From: CAIWHR01 sp963843595
Lineage (GTDB): Bacteria; Pseudomonadota; Gammaproteobacteria; Burkholderiales; Casimicrobiaceae
Assembly: GCA_963843595.1 (NCBI GenBank)
Contig: CAWJLG010000008.1
Coordinates: forward strand, 372,001-436,000
Direction: 5' to 3'
Length of the DNA stretch: 64,000 bases
Shown: one piece after another, positions 1 to 10,117 of the stretch
How the letters are laid out: each line of letters starts with the position of its first letter
Position numbering within the stretch: position 1 is the stretch's first letter
Translations under genes and position numbers: made by a program
The notes under the pieces: generated by a model
Told to the model about the DNA's origin: nothing
The model's input: the letters and a program-made list of their open reading frames with translations, nothing else
Databases searched by the model: none

Positions 1-1
1 C

Positions 2-1777
2 CTGACCCGGGCGCAGCACATCGCGCGCGTCGGCAGCTTCGAGTGGGACCGCACGATCAATCGCGTCGTCTGCTCGCCGGAGGTCTTCCGCATGCTCGGC
101 CTCGATCCCCAGCTGTTCGTGCCGACGCCCGTGGCACTGGTCGAGTTCGTGCATCCGGACGACCGGCGCGCGTTCCGCCGCTGGATCATCAGGCTCTCGC
201 ACGGCGAGACGCCGGACGGCCTCGACGTGCGCGTGAACACCAGCGACGGTGAGGTTCTGAACGTCCACCTGCTCGGAGAGGCGCGCAGCGAAGTCGACGG
301 CCGTGCAAACGGCGTGGTCGGTACCGTGCAGGACGCCACCGAGCGCACACGGGCGATCCAGCAGATCCACCGCCTTGCCTACTACGACGTGCTGACCGAG
401 CTGCCCAACCGCCTGCGCTTCCACGAGAAGCTCGCCGAGACGCTCGATCACGCGCGCCGCGACGGCAAGGCTTTCGCGATCATGTTTCTCGATCTCGACC
501 AATTCAAGCGCATCAACGACACGATGGGCCACGCGGTCGGCGACGACCTGCTGCGCATCGTCGCCCAGCGGCTGACGCGCGTGCTGCGCCTCGAGCCCGG
601 CGCGCCGCAGGGCAAGAGCCGGTCGCCCGAGCGAGACGTCTGTCGCCAGGGCGGCGACGAATTCATCGTGCTGCTCAACGGAGTGTCGACCGAGGAGCAG
701 GCCGCGCGCGCCGCGCGCCGGGTGCTGGAGACGCTGGCCCAGCCGATCGTCATCGGCTCGCACGAGGTCTTCGTGTCGGCCTCGATCGGCGTCGTGCTCT
801 TCCCGCGCGACGGCGAGGACCTCGACACGCTGCTCAAGAACGCCGACGTCGCGATGTACGACGCGAAGGCCGAAGGCCGCAACCGCTATTCCTTCTACCG
901 CGACTCGATGCGGCAGGCGACGGCCGAGCGACTCTCGCTCGAGCACGATCTGCGGCGCGCGATCGAGGACGAGCAGTTCGAGCTGCATTACCAGCCGCAG
1001 ATCGACGTGCACACCGGCGACCTGGTCGGCATCGAGGCGCTGATCCGGTGGAATCATCCTACGCTCGGCATGGTTCTGCCGAAGCATTTCATCGTCGCCG
1101 CCGAGGAAGCGGGTCTCATCGGGGCGATCTGGGAATGGGTGTTCGTGACCGCGCTGATCCAGCACAATTCATGGCTGCAGGAGGGACTGCCGCCGATGCT
1201 GATCGGCGTGAATCTTTCGAGCCTTCAGTTCGGGGACCTCGGGCTCGCCGAGCGCGTGCACGAGATCGCGCGCGTGATCGGCGTGCCCCTGGAATACGTC
1301 GAGCTCGAGGTCACCGAGTCTGCGCTGATGCGCGACATCGACGGCGCACGCTCGACGCTGCGCACGCTGCGGGCGATGGGCGTGAAGATCGCGATCGACG
1401 ACTTCGGAACGGGCTACTCGTCGCTGGCTTGCCTGCGCCGCCTGCCGCTCGACAAGCTCAAGCTCGACCACACCTTCACCGCCGACGCCGTCGAGAACGA
1501 GGCCGCCGCCGCGATCGCACGGGCGATCGTGACGATGGCCGAGGCCCTGAAGCTGCACGTGGTCGCCGAGGGGGTCGAGACGCAGGCGCAGATCGATTTC
1601 CTCGCGGAGATGGGCTGCTCGACGATGCAGGGCTTCCTGCTGAGCCGCCCGCTTCCCGCAGCGGCGATGACCGAGTTCCTGCGCCGACAGTTTCTCGGCG
1701 CGCCGACCTTCGCCGCCGAGGAGATGGACGACCACTGGGCGGACGACGCGGAGCCGCCGTCGCCGACATGTCATTGA
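2..1777 (+). CDS. PAS-GGDEF-EAL cyclic-di-GMP signalling protein (5' partial)
   Basis: The reading frame is open to the left edge, so the gene begins outside the window. The first visible residues resemble the core of a PAS fold (AQHIARVGSFEWD, then VFRMLGL), followed by a PAC-like stretch ending VGTVQDATERTRA. A GGDEF domain follows: YYDVLTELPNR opens it, FLDLDQFKRIND lies in its core, and the active-site loop reads GGDEF, so cyclase activity is plausible. An EAL domain with the signature EALIRW, the DDFGTGYSS loop and the VAEGVE motif follows, which are residues found in active phosphodiesterases. The protein probably senses a signal through PAS and makes or degrades c-di-GMP; the net direction cannot be told. 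It converges with rlmL, 128 bases away. Confidence 0.95.
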   Translation: MTRAQHIARVGSFEWDRTINRVVCSPEVFRMLGLDPQLFVPTPVALVEFVHPDDRRAFRRWIIRLSHGETPDGLDVRVNTSDGEVLNVHLLGEARSEVDGRANGVVGTVQDATERTRAIQQIHRLAYYDVLTELPNRLRFHEKLAETLDHARRDGKAFAIMFLDLDQFKRINDTMGHAVGDDLLRIVAQRLTRVLRLEPGAPQGKSRSPERDVCRQGGDEFIVLLNGVSTEEQAARAARRVLETLAQPIVIGSHEVFVSASIGVVLFPRDGEDLDTLLKNADVAMYDAKAEGRNRYSFYRDSMRQATAERLSLEHDLRRAIEDEQFELHYQPQIDVHTGDLVGIEALIRWNHPTLGMVLPKHFIVAAEEAGLIGAIWEWVFVTALIQHNSWLQEGLPPMLIGVNLSSLQFGDLGLAERVHEIARVIGVPLEYVELEVTESALMRDIDGARSTLRTLRAMGVKIAIDDFGTGYSSLACLRRLPLDKLKLDHTFTADAVENEAAAAIARAIVTMAEALKLHVVAEGVETQAQIDFLAEMGCSTMQGFLLSRPLPAAAMTEFLRRQFLGAPTFAAEEMDDHWADDAEPPSPTCH

Positions 1778-1905
1778 CCGGCGGTGCGGGACCAGGGCGC
1801 CGCACGAGCGCCCGCCCGTCCTCGATCGGCGCCTAGCCGGTGGTCGCCGCGCCGTAGCGCGCGGTCGTCCCGCGCCGCGCTTCGCGCAGGTGCGCGACGG
1901 CGACT

Positions 1906-3084
1906 TCATCCCCCTGACGGGAGGGCGTCCCCGCGCGCCGGACGCTGGGGGCGCCCTGCGACCAGATCGAAACGGTAGAGGCGGCACTCGATCGCACCGT
2001 TGAACAGGGGCGTCTTTTTCGAGGGCTTCAAGCCGATGAGTTTCGGGAGGCGCAGGTCGCCGCTGAGCAGGCACGCGGTCCAGCCGGCGAAGCGCTGCTT
2101 GAGCGCATCACCGAGCTTCGGGTAGAACGCCGCGAGCACCGTGTCGTTTTCCAGCCGCACGCCATAGGGGGGGTTGGCGACGACGATGCCCGCGGCGGCG
2201 GGCGCGGCACGGGCGAGCACGTCGCTCTGGTCGACCACGATCCATTCGGTCACTTCTGCACGAGCGGCATTCGCCTGCGCCGCCGCGAGCGCGCGCGCGT
2301 CGATGTCGCTGGCGAAGATGGTCGCCGCGCCCGGTGCGGGTCGCACCCGATCACGGGCGCGCTGCCGGATGCGCTGCCACGTCGGCCCGTCGTACCAGCC
2401 GAGCTTCTGGAAGCCGAATGTGCGCGCGAGCCCCGGCGCGCGGTCGGCGGCCAGGAGCGCCGCCTCGATCACGAGCGTGCCACTGCCGCACATGGGATCG
2501 AGCAGCGTCGTGCCCGGCGCCCAGCCTGCGAGCGCGAGCACGCCGGCGGCGAGGTTCTCGCGCAGCGGGGCCTCGTCGGCGTCGCGTCGATAACCGCGCT
2601 TGAAGAGCGGCTCGCCGGAGGTGTCGAGATACAGCGTCGCTTCGCGGTCGGTGAGGTAGGCGTGGATGCGGACGTCGGGCTGCTGCTTGTCCACACTCGG
2701 GCGCTTGTTGAGGCTGTCGCGAAAACGGTCGCAGACGGCGTCCTTCACCTTGAGGGTCGCGAACTCGAGGCTTTGCAGCGGCGAGCGCGTCGCTGCGAGA
2801 TCGACGCGCAGCGTGCGCTCGACCTTGAAGTGCCGCTCCCAGTCGACGCTCTTCGCGAGCCGGTAGAGGTCGTCTTCGTGCCGATACCGCCCATGCGAAA
2901 CCTGCCACAGGATGCGGCTCGCCAGCCGCGACTCGAGGTTGGCGTGGTAGGCGAGCTCGATCCCGCCCGCGAAGCCCACGCCACCGTCGGTCGGCGTCAC
3001 GTACTGGCCACCGAGCGCGGCGAGCTCCGCCGCCAGCGGTGACTCCAGCCCCCGCGGGCAGGGTGCGAAAAACCGCTCCGTCAT
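1906..3084 (-). CDS. rlmL: RlmL-type 23S rRNA guanine-N2 methyltransferase (THUMP + UPF0020)
   Basis: This 392-residue protein has an N-terminal THUMP region (opening MTERFFAPCPRGLE) and a C-terminal Rossmann methyltransferase. The UPF0020 motif LLDPMCGSGTLVIEAA binds S-adenosylmethionine, and NPPYGVRLE is the catalytic NPPY motif. In the family it methylates G2445 of 23S rRNA at N2. It corresponds to only the RlmL half of the E. coli RlmL/RlmK fusion, as is usual outside gammaproteobacteria. The ATG at 3084 overlaps the stop of the nodJ-like gene by four bases (ATGA), so the two are probably translated together. The frame stays open upstream, but that extension lies on top of nodJ and was rejected. 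Confidence 0.93.
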   Translation of the reverse strand: MTERFFAPCPRGLESPLAAELAALGGQYVTPTDGGVGFAGGIELAYHANLESRLASRILWQVSHGRYRHEDDLYRLAKSVDWERHFKVERTLRVDLAATRSPLQSLEFATLKVKDAVCDRFRDSLNKRPSVDKQQPDVRIHAYLTDREATLYLDTSGEPLFKRGYRRDADEAPLRENLAAGVLALAGWAPGTTLLDPMCGSGTLVIEAALLAADRAPGLARTFGFQKLGWYDGPTWQRIRQRARDRVRPAPGAATIFASDIDARALAAAQANAARAEVTEWIVVDQSDVLARAAPAAAGIVVANPPYGVRLENDTVLAAFYPKLGDALKQRFAGWTACLLSGDLRLPKLIGLKPSKKTPLFNGAIECRLYRFDLVAGRPQRPARGDALPSGG

Positions 3085-3869
3085 CGCAACAGTCGCCGCC
3101 GCGTCAGCACCAGGCACGCGTAATAGGCGGCCGCCGCGTACGCCAGCAGCACCGCGACGTGCAGCGGCACGTTCGCCGGCACGCTGCCGGTCAAGAGCGG
3201 GCGGGCGAGATCGATCGCATGTTTCAGCGGCAGGAACTGCGCGATGCCCGCGAGCCACGCCGGCATCTGGTCGACGGGGAAGAACACGCCCGACAGGAGC
3301 AGCATCGGGGTCAGCACCAGCGTGAAGAAGTAGGTGAAGAAATCGTACCCGGGCGCCAGCGCGTTCATCACCAGGCCGAACGCCCCGAACGCGAGGCCGA
3401 TCAGGAAGCCGAGCGGCAGGATCCACAGCGCGAGCCAAGAATGCCCGAAGCCCAGCGCAACGATGACGGCGAGGATCGCGGCCGTCGACACCACGGCCTT
3501 CGACGCAGCCCAGATCCATTCGGCGAACACGACGTCGTCGAGCGAGACCGGCGCGTTGATGATCGCCTCCCAGGTGCGCTGGACGTGCATCCGCGAGAAC
3601 GCCGAGTACATCGCCTCGAAGCTCGACGTGAACATCGCGCTCTGGCAGACCATGCCGGTGCCGATGAACGCGATGTACTTCATCCCGCCGACCTCCGGGA
3701 CGAAGGCGCCGATGCCGTAGCCGAGCGCCAGCATGTACAGCAGCGGATCGGCGATGTTGCCGAGCACGCTCGCGATGGCGAGCTTCCTCCACACGAGGAG
3801 ATTCCGGCGCCAGACGGGAACGAAGCGCAGCGACAGCTCGGGCGGGCGCAGGAGGGCGGTGGCGGTCAT
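3081..3869 (-). CDS. nodJ: NodJ-like ABC-2 type export permease
   Basis: This 262-residue integral membrane protein has about six hydrophobic segments and the ABC-2 layout of the NodJ/DrrB family. Examples are a first segment around IADPLLYMLALGYGIG, a conserved loop VQRTWEAIINAPVSLDDV, and a last pair around LTPMLLLSGVFFPVDQMP. NodJ with the ATPase NodI exports lipochitooligosaccharides in rhizobia, but many betaproteobacteria carry the pair with unknown substrate. No ATPase gene adjoins it; the only matching ATPase in the window is at 7085-8059, 3.2 kb away. A -10-like TATACT lies 38 bases upstream, so it may have its own promoter. It overlaps rlmL by four bases. Confidence 0.88.
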   Translation of the reverse strand: MTATALLRPPELSLRFVPVWRRNLLVWRKLAIASVLGNIADPLLYMLALGYGIGAFVPEVGGMKYIAFIGTGMVCQSAMFTSSFEAMYSAFSRMHVQRTWEAIINAPVSLDDVVFAEWIWAASKAVVSTAAILAVIVALGFGHSWLALWILPLGFLIGLAFGAFGLVMNALAPGYDFFTYFFTLVLTPMLLLSGVFFPVDQMPAWLAGIAQFLPLKHAIDLARPLLTGSVPANVPLHVAVLLAYAAAAYYACLVLTRRRLLR

Positions 3870-3906
3870 CCGGGAATCGGCGCGGCGCAGGCAAGGAAGG
3901 CGATCG

Positions 3907-3912
3907 AGTATA
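3907..3912 (-). promoter_or_regulatory. Candidate -10 element upstream of nodJ
   Basis: The minus strand reads TATACT here, 38 bases before the nodJ ATG and downstream of the end of the dehydrogenase gene. No convincing -35 hexamer is visible at the expected distance. It is supported only by similarity to the sigma-70 -10 consensus and its position in the gap. Confidence 0.35.
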
Positions 3913-3950
3913 GCGCGAGCGACGCGGCGGCCGCGCGTCGCCGACCCCCG

Positions 3951-4880
3951 TCAGTAGCCGCGCGCGCGATCGACGACGTTGACGAGCGGCGCGTCGTGGC
4001 GGGCGCGCTGCAGGTTGTCGATAAACTGCTCGGCGGCGACTTCCGCCCGCGGCTCGGCGGCGATGTGCGGCGTGCACAGGATCTTCGGGTGCCGCCACAG
4101 CGGGCTCGACCCCGGAAGCGGCTCCGTCGCGTAGACGTCGAGCGCGGCCCCCGCGAGGTGGCCGGTGTCGAGCGCGGCGACGAGATCGTCCTCGCGCAGC
4201 ACGGCGCCCCGCGAGACGTTGACGACGTACGCGTCGCGCGGCAGCGCGGCGAGCGACGCCGCGTCGAGGACCCCGCGCGTGGCCGGCGTCAAGGGCAGCG
4301 CGCAGACGAGGATGCGCGTTCGCGCGAGAAACGGCGCGAGCCCGTCCGTTCCGGCGAAGCACTCGGCATTCGCGATCACGCGCGGCATCCGTGTCCACAC
4401 GAGGACCGGGAAACCAAGCCGCGCGAGCACGTCGACCACCGGTGCGCCGACGGAGCCGTAGCCCATCACGCCGACGGCGAATTCGCGCTCCGGCAGCGGG
4501 GCCGGGCGGTGCCAGCGTGCTTCGCGCTGCTGCGCCTCCCAGCGCGGCAGGTCGCGATAGAAACGCAGCGCCATCAGCGCGACGTACTGCGCCATCCGCG
4601 TGCCCTGCAGCGGATCGACGGCGCGCGTCACGGGCACCGATCGCGGCAGGTCCGGGGTGGCGAGCAGTTCATCGGTGCCCGCGCCCGGACAGCCGATGAA
4701 GCGCAAATTCGGGAACCGCGACGCGATGCCGGGCGCCAGGCGGAAGGCGAGCATTGCCTCGATCTCTTCGGCGGGGGCGGCGTCGGGGTCGGTGAAGAAG
4801 GTTTCCGTGGGTGCGAGCACGCGCAGCGCCGCGAGCTGCCGTTCGACGAATGCGGAGGTGGACAGGACGAGGATGGCCAT
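3951..4880 (-). CDS. D-2-hydroxyacid dehydrogenase (GhrA-like)
   Basis: This 309-residue protein belongs to the D-isomer-specific 2-hydroxyacid dehydrogenases, which interconvert 2-hydroxy and 2-keto acids (for example glyoxylate or hydroxypyruvate) with NAD(P)H. The nucleotide-binding glycine motif is GYGSVG. The catalytic Arg is in VNVSRGAVL, the Glu in the ATEPLPGSSPLW segment, and the His in CTPHIAAEP. The start chosen is the ATG at 4880 (MAILVLST). The frame stays open to 4961, but that extension is Arg-rich and unlike the family. It lies divergently from the TTT receptor gene and may act on the same substrate as the receptor and amidohydrolase beside it; that is inference. The exact substrate is unknown. 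Confidence 0.88.
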   Translation of the reverse strand: MAILVLSTSAFVERQLAALRVLAPTETFFTDPDAAPAEEIEAMLAFRLAPGIASRFPNLRFIGCPGAGTDELLATPDLPRSVPVTRAVDPLQGTRMAQYVALMALRFYRDLPRWEAQQREARWHRPAPLPEREFAVGVMGYGSVGAPVVDVLARLGFPVLVWTRMPRVIANAECFAGTDGLAPFLARTRILVCALPLTPATRGVLDAASLAALPRDAYVVNVSRGAVLREDDLVAALDTGHLAGAALDVYATEPLPGSSPLWRHPKILCTPHIAAEPRAEVAAEQFIDNLQRARHDAPLVNVVDRARGY

Positions 4881-5023
4881 GAGGGGAATGCGCCCGCGCG
4901 TGGCATTGCGGCAACGAACGTGCGCTGGTCGCGCGCGGCGCGAAAGGGCCCATTTTCCCACGCTTGACAGCGCGCGCGTTGCTCCCGTAAGTTGCCCTCC
5001 GAACGTCTTTGAAGGATCCTCCC

Positions 5024-6004
5024 ATGGTTACCCTTGCATCGCGGCTCGCCCGCGTCTTCGGCATCGCCATTGCGCTGGCGGCGCCCCTGGTGCACGCGCA
5101 GTCCACCTATCCCGATCGCCCGATCAAGCTCGTCGTACCCTATCCGCCGGGCGCACTGACCGACCTGCTCGCACGCGCACTCGGGGAGCGCCTTGGCGCA
5201 GCGTTGAAGCAGCCGGTCGTCATCGACAACAAGCCCGGCGCGGGGACGCTCGTCGGCGCGGAGTTCGTCGCCAAGCAGGCGCCCGACGGCTACACGCTGC
5301 TGATGGCGACCAGCACGACGCTCGGGATCAGTCCGGCGCTGTACAAGCCGTCGCCGATCAACCCGGTCAAGGATTTCGCGCCGGTTTCCCCGGTCGGGAC
5401 CGTCAACTTCTTCCTGATCGCGAATCCGGCGTTTCCGGCGAAGAACGTGCGCGAGATGATCGACGCGATCAAGCGCAGCCCGGGCAAGTACAACTACGGC
5501 TCGGTCGGCAGCGGCAGTCCGCATCACCTCTTCATGGAAACGTTGAAGACCGAAGAGGGGCTCGACATCCAGCACGTCCCGTACAAGGGCACGCCGGCCG
5601 CACTCACCGACCTGCTCGCCGGAAACCTGCAGGTGATGTTCTCCGACGCGACGGTCGCCGTGCCCAACATCCGGGCCGGCAAGGTCGTGGCACTCGGAAC
5701 CTCGGCTGCGAAGCAGACCACGCTGCTGACCGGCGTGCCGCCCATCGCGGCGACGGTGCCCGGGTTCGACGGTCAGGCCTGGCAGGGCATCGTCGCGCCG
5801 GCGGGGACGCCGACGGAAATCGTCGCGCGGCTGTCCGCCGAACTGCAGAAGATCCAGGCGGCGCTGGAGTTCAAGGAACAGCTTTTCAAGTTCGGCATGG
5901 AGCCGTTCCCGCCGCAGACGCCGGCAGAATTCGCCGCGATGATCGCGGCCGAACAGCCGCGCTGGGCGAAGGCGGTGAAGGACTCCGGCGCGAAAGTCGA
6001 CTGA
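5024..6004 (+). CDS. Bug/TTT-family periplasmic solute-binding receptor
   Basis: This 326-residue protein has a cleavable signal peptide (positive start, hydrophobic core, LVHAQS cleavage region). It has the hallmarks of the tripartite tricarboxylate receptor family: YPDRPIKLVVPYPPGALTD at the mature start, VVIDNKPGAGTLVG, and a PYKGTPAALTDLLAG segment lining the ligand site. Such receptors bind carboxylates, often for signalling when no transporter genes are near, as here. The ATG at 5024 is preceded by GAAGGA; a TTG 15 bases earlier would place that Shine-Dalgarno inside the gene. A perfect TTGACA lies at 4964-4969, with only a weak -10 behind it. The amidohydrolase follows on the same strand. 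Confidence 0.93.
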   Translation: MVTLASRLARVFGIAIALAAPLVHAQSTYPDRPIKLVVPYPPGALTDLLARALGERLGAALKQPVVIDNKPGAGTLVGAEFVAKQAPDGYTLLMATSTTLGISPALYKPSPINPVKDFAPVSPVGTVNFFLIANPAFPAKNVREMIDAIKRSPGKYNYGSVGSGSPHHLFMETLKTEEGLDIQHVPYKGTPAALTDLLAGNLQVMFSDATVAVPNIRAGKVVALGTSAAKQTTLLTGVPPIAATVPGFDGQAWQGIVAPAGTPTEIVARLSAELQKIQAALEFKEQLFKFGMEPFPPQTPAEFAAMIAAEQPRWAKAVKDSGAKVD

Positions 6005-6091
6005 TGGCGCGATGACGTTCGAGATCTTTCCGGAAGCCGTCCGGCGCGATCGCGCCCCCTTTCAAGCCCCGATCCCGAAGGAGAGCGTTGC

Positions 6092-7081
6092 ATGGCGAGT
6101 CCCGTCATCGATGTCCACACCCATTGCCTGACCGAGGCGTGGTTCCAGTTGCTGCAACAGCACGGCGGCCCGCGCTACACGGTCAAGGCCGTATCGGGAG
6201 GGCTGCGCGCGATCCACCTCGATGGCGCGCCGTTCATGACGCCGGTGCCGCCGATGTTCGACTACGACTTGCGCCTGAAAACGATGAACGAGCACGGCGT
6301 GGACATCGGCGTGGTCTCGCTGACCTGCCCCAACTGCTATTGGGGAGGGCCGGAGGTGAGCCTCAAGGCGGCGCAGATCATGAACGACGACATGGCCGCC
6401 GCGCGCACCGCGCACCCCGATCGGTTGCGCTGGTTCGCGTCGATTCCCTGGCAGTATCCGGACCTCGCGCTGCCCGAGCTCGAGCGCGCGGTGAAGGCCG
6501 GCGCCTCCGGCGTGATGGTGCTGGCCAACATCGCCGGCATGCCGCTCACCGATCCCGCGTTCGCGTCGATCTGGGCGGCGATCGACGTCAGGGCCCTGCC
6601 GGTGCTCGTCCATCCGACCGCGCCGCCCGGAGTGGCCGAGATGGACATGTCGCGCTTCCAGCTGACAGCGTCGATCGGCTTCACGTTCGACACCTCGCTC
6701 GCGGTGGCGCGCATGATCTACGACGGCTTCTTCGATCGCCACACGAAGCTCAAGATCATCGCCGCGCATGGCGGCGGTGCGCTGCCGTACCTGATCTCGC
6801 GGATGGACCAGTGCTTCGACAACATTCCTGCCTGCCGCGAGAAGACCTCGCACCGGCCCACCGAGTACCTGCCGAAGATCTACGCCGACGCGGTCGTGTT
6901 CGCGCCCGAGGTGCTCGATCTCGCCGTCAAGGTGTTCGGTGCGGACAACGTGATGTACGGCTCGGACTATCCGCACACCATCGGTGACATGCCGGGATGT
7001 CTGCGGCGCGTGAACGGCCTGCCCGATCCGGCGCGCGACAAGGTCCGCGGACGGACGGCAGAGCGGATCTTCGGTTTCTGA
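6092..7081 (+). CDS. Amidohydrolase-2 family metal hydrolase/decarboxylase (ACMSD-like)
   Basis: This 329-residue TIM-barrel protein is related to aminocarboxymuconate-semialdehyde decarboxylase and gamma-resorcylate decarboxylase. The metal-binding DVHTH motif is at residues 7-11. LVHPT supplies a further metal ligand, AAHGGG the active-site His, and YGSDYPH (about residue 290) the catalytic Asp and His. Enzymes of this family decarboxylate or hydrolyse aromatic or cyclic carboxylic acids. GAAGGAGAG seven bases before the ATG is an excellent ribosome binding site. It follows the TTT receptor by 87 bases and ends four bases before the convergent nodI, so receptor and enzyme probably serve one carboxylate substrate, which is not identifiable from the sequence. 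Confidence 0.9.
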   Translation: MASPVIDVHTHCLTEAWFQLLQQHGGPRYTVKAVSGGLRAIHLDGAPFMTPVPPMFDYDLRLKTMNEHGVDIGVVSLTCPNCYWGGPEVSLKAAQIMNDDMAAARTAHPDRLRWFASIPWQYPDLALPELERAVKAGASGVMVLANIAGMPLTDPAFASIWAAIDVRALPVLVHPTAPPGVAEMDMSRFQLTASIGFTFDTSLAVARMIYDGFFDRHTKLKIIAAHGGGALPYLISRMDQCFDNIPACREKTSHRPTEYLPKIYADAVVFAPEVLDLAVKVFGADNVMYGSDYPHTIGDMPGCLRRVNGLPDPARDKVRGRTAERIFGF

Positions 7082-7084
7082 CGC

Positions 7085-8055
<971 letters not shown>

Positions 8056-8059
<4 letters not shown>

Positions 8060-9042
8060 TCGGGCTTGAACCCCGAGGCCTTCACCACCGGGCCCCACTT
8101 CGCGTAGTCGGCGGCGACGACCCTGCCGAACTCCTCGGGCGTTCCGGGCGCGGGGTCCATGCCGACGCCCGAGAGCTTCGCGGCGACGTCGGGCGAGCGC
8201 AGAGCCGCGTTGATGCCGCGGTTCAGCGCCTCGACGATCGGCTTCGGCGTCTTCGCCGGTGCGAAGAACCCGAACCAGCCCATCGCCTCGACGCCCTTCA
8301 GGCCGAGCTCGCCGAACGTTGGCACGTCGGGCAGGGCCGTCGAGCGCACGGCGCCGGAGCTCGCGAGGATCTTCACCTTGCCGGCGCGGTGCAGTTCGGT
8401 GAGGTCGGCGATCGCGTCGATCGCGGCCGGCACCTGGCCGCCGATCAGGTCGTTGATGTACGCCGCGGAACCCTTGTACGCGACTTGGACCATGTCGACG
8501 CCGATCTCGCGGCTGAGCAGCACGCCGAAGAAGTGCGGCAGACTGCCCGCGCCCGACGTTGCATAGGAGGCCTTGCCGGGGTTGGCCTTCGCCCACGCGA
8601 CGAACTCGGCCCATGTCTTCGCGCCGCTCTGCGGTCCGACGCCGATCGCGAACTGGAACGTCACACCCTGCGCAACGGGCGTGAAGTCCTTGATCGGGTC
8701 GTAGGGAACGTCCTTGTACACGTGCGGGACCACGGCCATCGGGCCGATGGGCATCACCATGATCGTGGTGCCGTCCGGCGCGGCGGTGCGCACGGCTTCG
8801 GCGGCAATCCGGCCAATCGCGCCCGGGCGGTTCTCGACGATCACCGGCTGGCCGATGCTTGCCGGAAGCTTTTCCGCGACGACGCGCGCGATCAGGTCGG
8901 CGGTGCCGCCGGCAGGAAAGCCGACGAGAATCCTCACCGGCTTGTCGATCCTGTCCTGCGCGGCGGCGGGTTCGGCGCCGCCAACAAGTGCGGCGCCGAA
9001 CAGCGCCAACGCGGCGGCGAGCGCCATGGCCGGATTTCTCAT
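8056..9042 (-). CDS. Bug/TTT-family periplasmic solute-binding receptor
   Basis: This 328-residue exported protein has a signal peptide ending near EPAAAQD and then the TTT family opening KPVRILVGFPAGGTADL. The family segments VIVENRPGA and VAYKGSAAYINDLIGGQV are present. AGGAG lies about ten bases before the ATG at 9042, and a TATACT is found at 9098-9103 on the minus strand. Like the receptor at 5024 it has no transporter genes beside it. Its stop overlaps the nodI start by four bases, so it sits in the same transcript as an exporter ATPase, an odd pairing. The ligand is unknown, probably a carboxylate. Confidence 0.93.
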
Positions 9043-9119
9043 GGGGTATCTCCTCTGATCGGAATCGACCGCTGCGGGCGGCGGTGCGGGAACGGCAAGT
9101 ATACGAAACGCGCCGCGCG

Positions 9120-9758
9120 TCAGGCGCCGGGAATCACCGGATGCCGGCGGTGCCACATTCCGGCGACCGTGCGCTGCAGCTGCGGCAACCGGCCGTGGAA
9201 GAAATGCCCGCAGCCCGGAAACACGACGACCGGCAGCTCCTGCGGGCGAGCCCAGGCCAGCACGTCGGCGAGCGGGACGACGTCGTCCTCCTCGCCGTGG
9301 ATGACGATGGTGTCCGCGGGCACCGTGTCGATCGCGAATCGCTGGACGGCCGGTCCGACGAGAACGAGGCGCTCGGCGGCGATGCGCGCGGCCACGCGGG
9401 TCTGCACGTACGAGCCGAACGAAAAGCCGGCGAGCGCCACCGGCAGCGCTTCGCCGAAGCGCTTGCGGGCGTGCACGAGCGCGGCGAGCGCGTCCTCGGT
9501 CTCGCCGAGTCCCTGATCGAAGACGCCGGCGCTCCTGCCGGCGCCGCGGAAGTTGAAGCGCACCGCGGCGTAGCCCAGCGCGTGGAACGTCTTCGCCAGC
9601 GTCTGCGCGACCTTGTTGTCGAGCGTGCCGCCCTGCATCGGGTGCGGATGCGCGACCAGCGCGATGCCGCAAGGACCGTGCTCGGGCACGTTGTGCGCGA
9701 CCTCGAGCGGCCCGGCGGGGCCGTCGATGAGCAGGCGCTCGGTCGACCGCGGGTTCAA
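9120..9758 (-). CDS. Alpha/beta hydrolase of the YqiA/YcjY-like type
   Basis: This 212-residue cytoplasmic alpha/beta hydrolase has an oxyanion region VAHPHPMQGG, a RFNFRGAGRS strand-turn, the nucleophile elbow GFSFGS, an acid residue in HGEEDDVVP and the catalytic His in FPGCGHFFHG. This set matches the CocE/NonD-related hydrolases that act on short-chain esters; the substrate is unknown. No ATG lies ahead of the conserved part. The TTG at 9758 overlaps the ferredoxin TGA as TTGA, the same arrangement as at nodI. The two genes are therefore probably one operon transcribed from the promoter region near 10120. Confidence 0.85.
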   Translation of the reverse strand: MNPRSTERLLIDGPAGPLEVAHNVPEHGPCGIALVAHPHPMQGGTLDNKVAQTLAKTFHALGYAAVRFNFRGAGRSAGVFDQGLGETEDALAALVHARKRFGEALPVALAGFSFGSYVQTRVAARIAAERLVLVGPAVQRFAIDTVPADTIVIHGEEDDVVPLADVLAWARPQELPVVVFPGCGHFFHGRLPQLQRTVAGMWHRRHPVIPGA

Positions 9759-10063
9759 ATCTTCAGGCGCTTGACGATCTCGCCGTGCACGATGTGCCGG
9801 TCGATGATCTCGTCGATGTCGGCGCGGTCGACGTAGGTGTACCAGACCCCTTCCGGGTACACCACGAGCACCGGACCTTCCTCGCAGCGGTCGAGGCAGC
9901 CGGCGCGATTCATCCGCACCTTGCCCTTGCCGGAGAGTCCCAGCGCCTTGATCCGCTCCTTCGCGTATTTCTGCACCTCCGCGGCCCCGTGATTGTTGCA
10001 GCAGGCCTCCGGGGCTTCCCGCTGGTTGCAGCAGAAGAAGACGTGACGCTGGTAGTAGCTCAT
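9755..10063 (-). CDS. Thioredoxin-like 2Fe-2S ferredoxin
   Basis: This 102-residue protein has a thioredoxin fold with four cysteines of the 2Fe-2S type: a Cys pair in VFFCCNQREAPEACC and the two of GCLDRCEEGP. YPEGVWY precedes the final helix. The family transfers electrons in the cytoplasm; partners are not evident here. The ATG at 10063 has no purine-rich Shine-Dalgarno (the leader is CCCTCCG). Its stop overlaps the hydrolase start by four bases. A TATAAT at 10120-10125 on the minus strand suggests a leader of about 50 bases. Confidence 0.88.
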   Translation of the reverse strand: MSYYQRHVFFCCNQREAPEACCNNHGAAEVQKYAKERIKALGLSGKGKVRMNRAGCLDRCEEGPVLVVYPEGVWYTYVDRADIDEIIDRHIVHGEIVKRLKI

Positions 10064-10117
10064 CGGAGGGTTCCGCAGCGCGGCGCACGCGCGGTCGTGC
10101 ACGCGCCGAGTGGGCGT

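Noticed and set aside
1778..1905. Intrinsic terminator between the GGDEF-EAL gene and rlmL
   Set aside because: GC-rich partial stems occur but no stable hairpin followed by a T-run was found.
5009..5023. TTG start for the first TTT receptor
   Set aside because: It would put the GAAGGA ribosome binding site inside the coding sequence; the ATG at 5024 begins a normal signal peptide.
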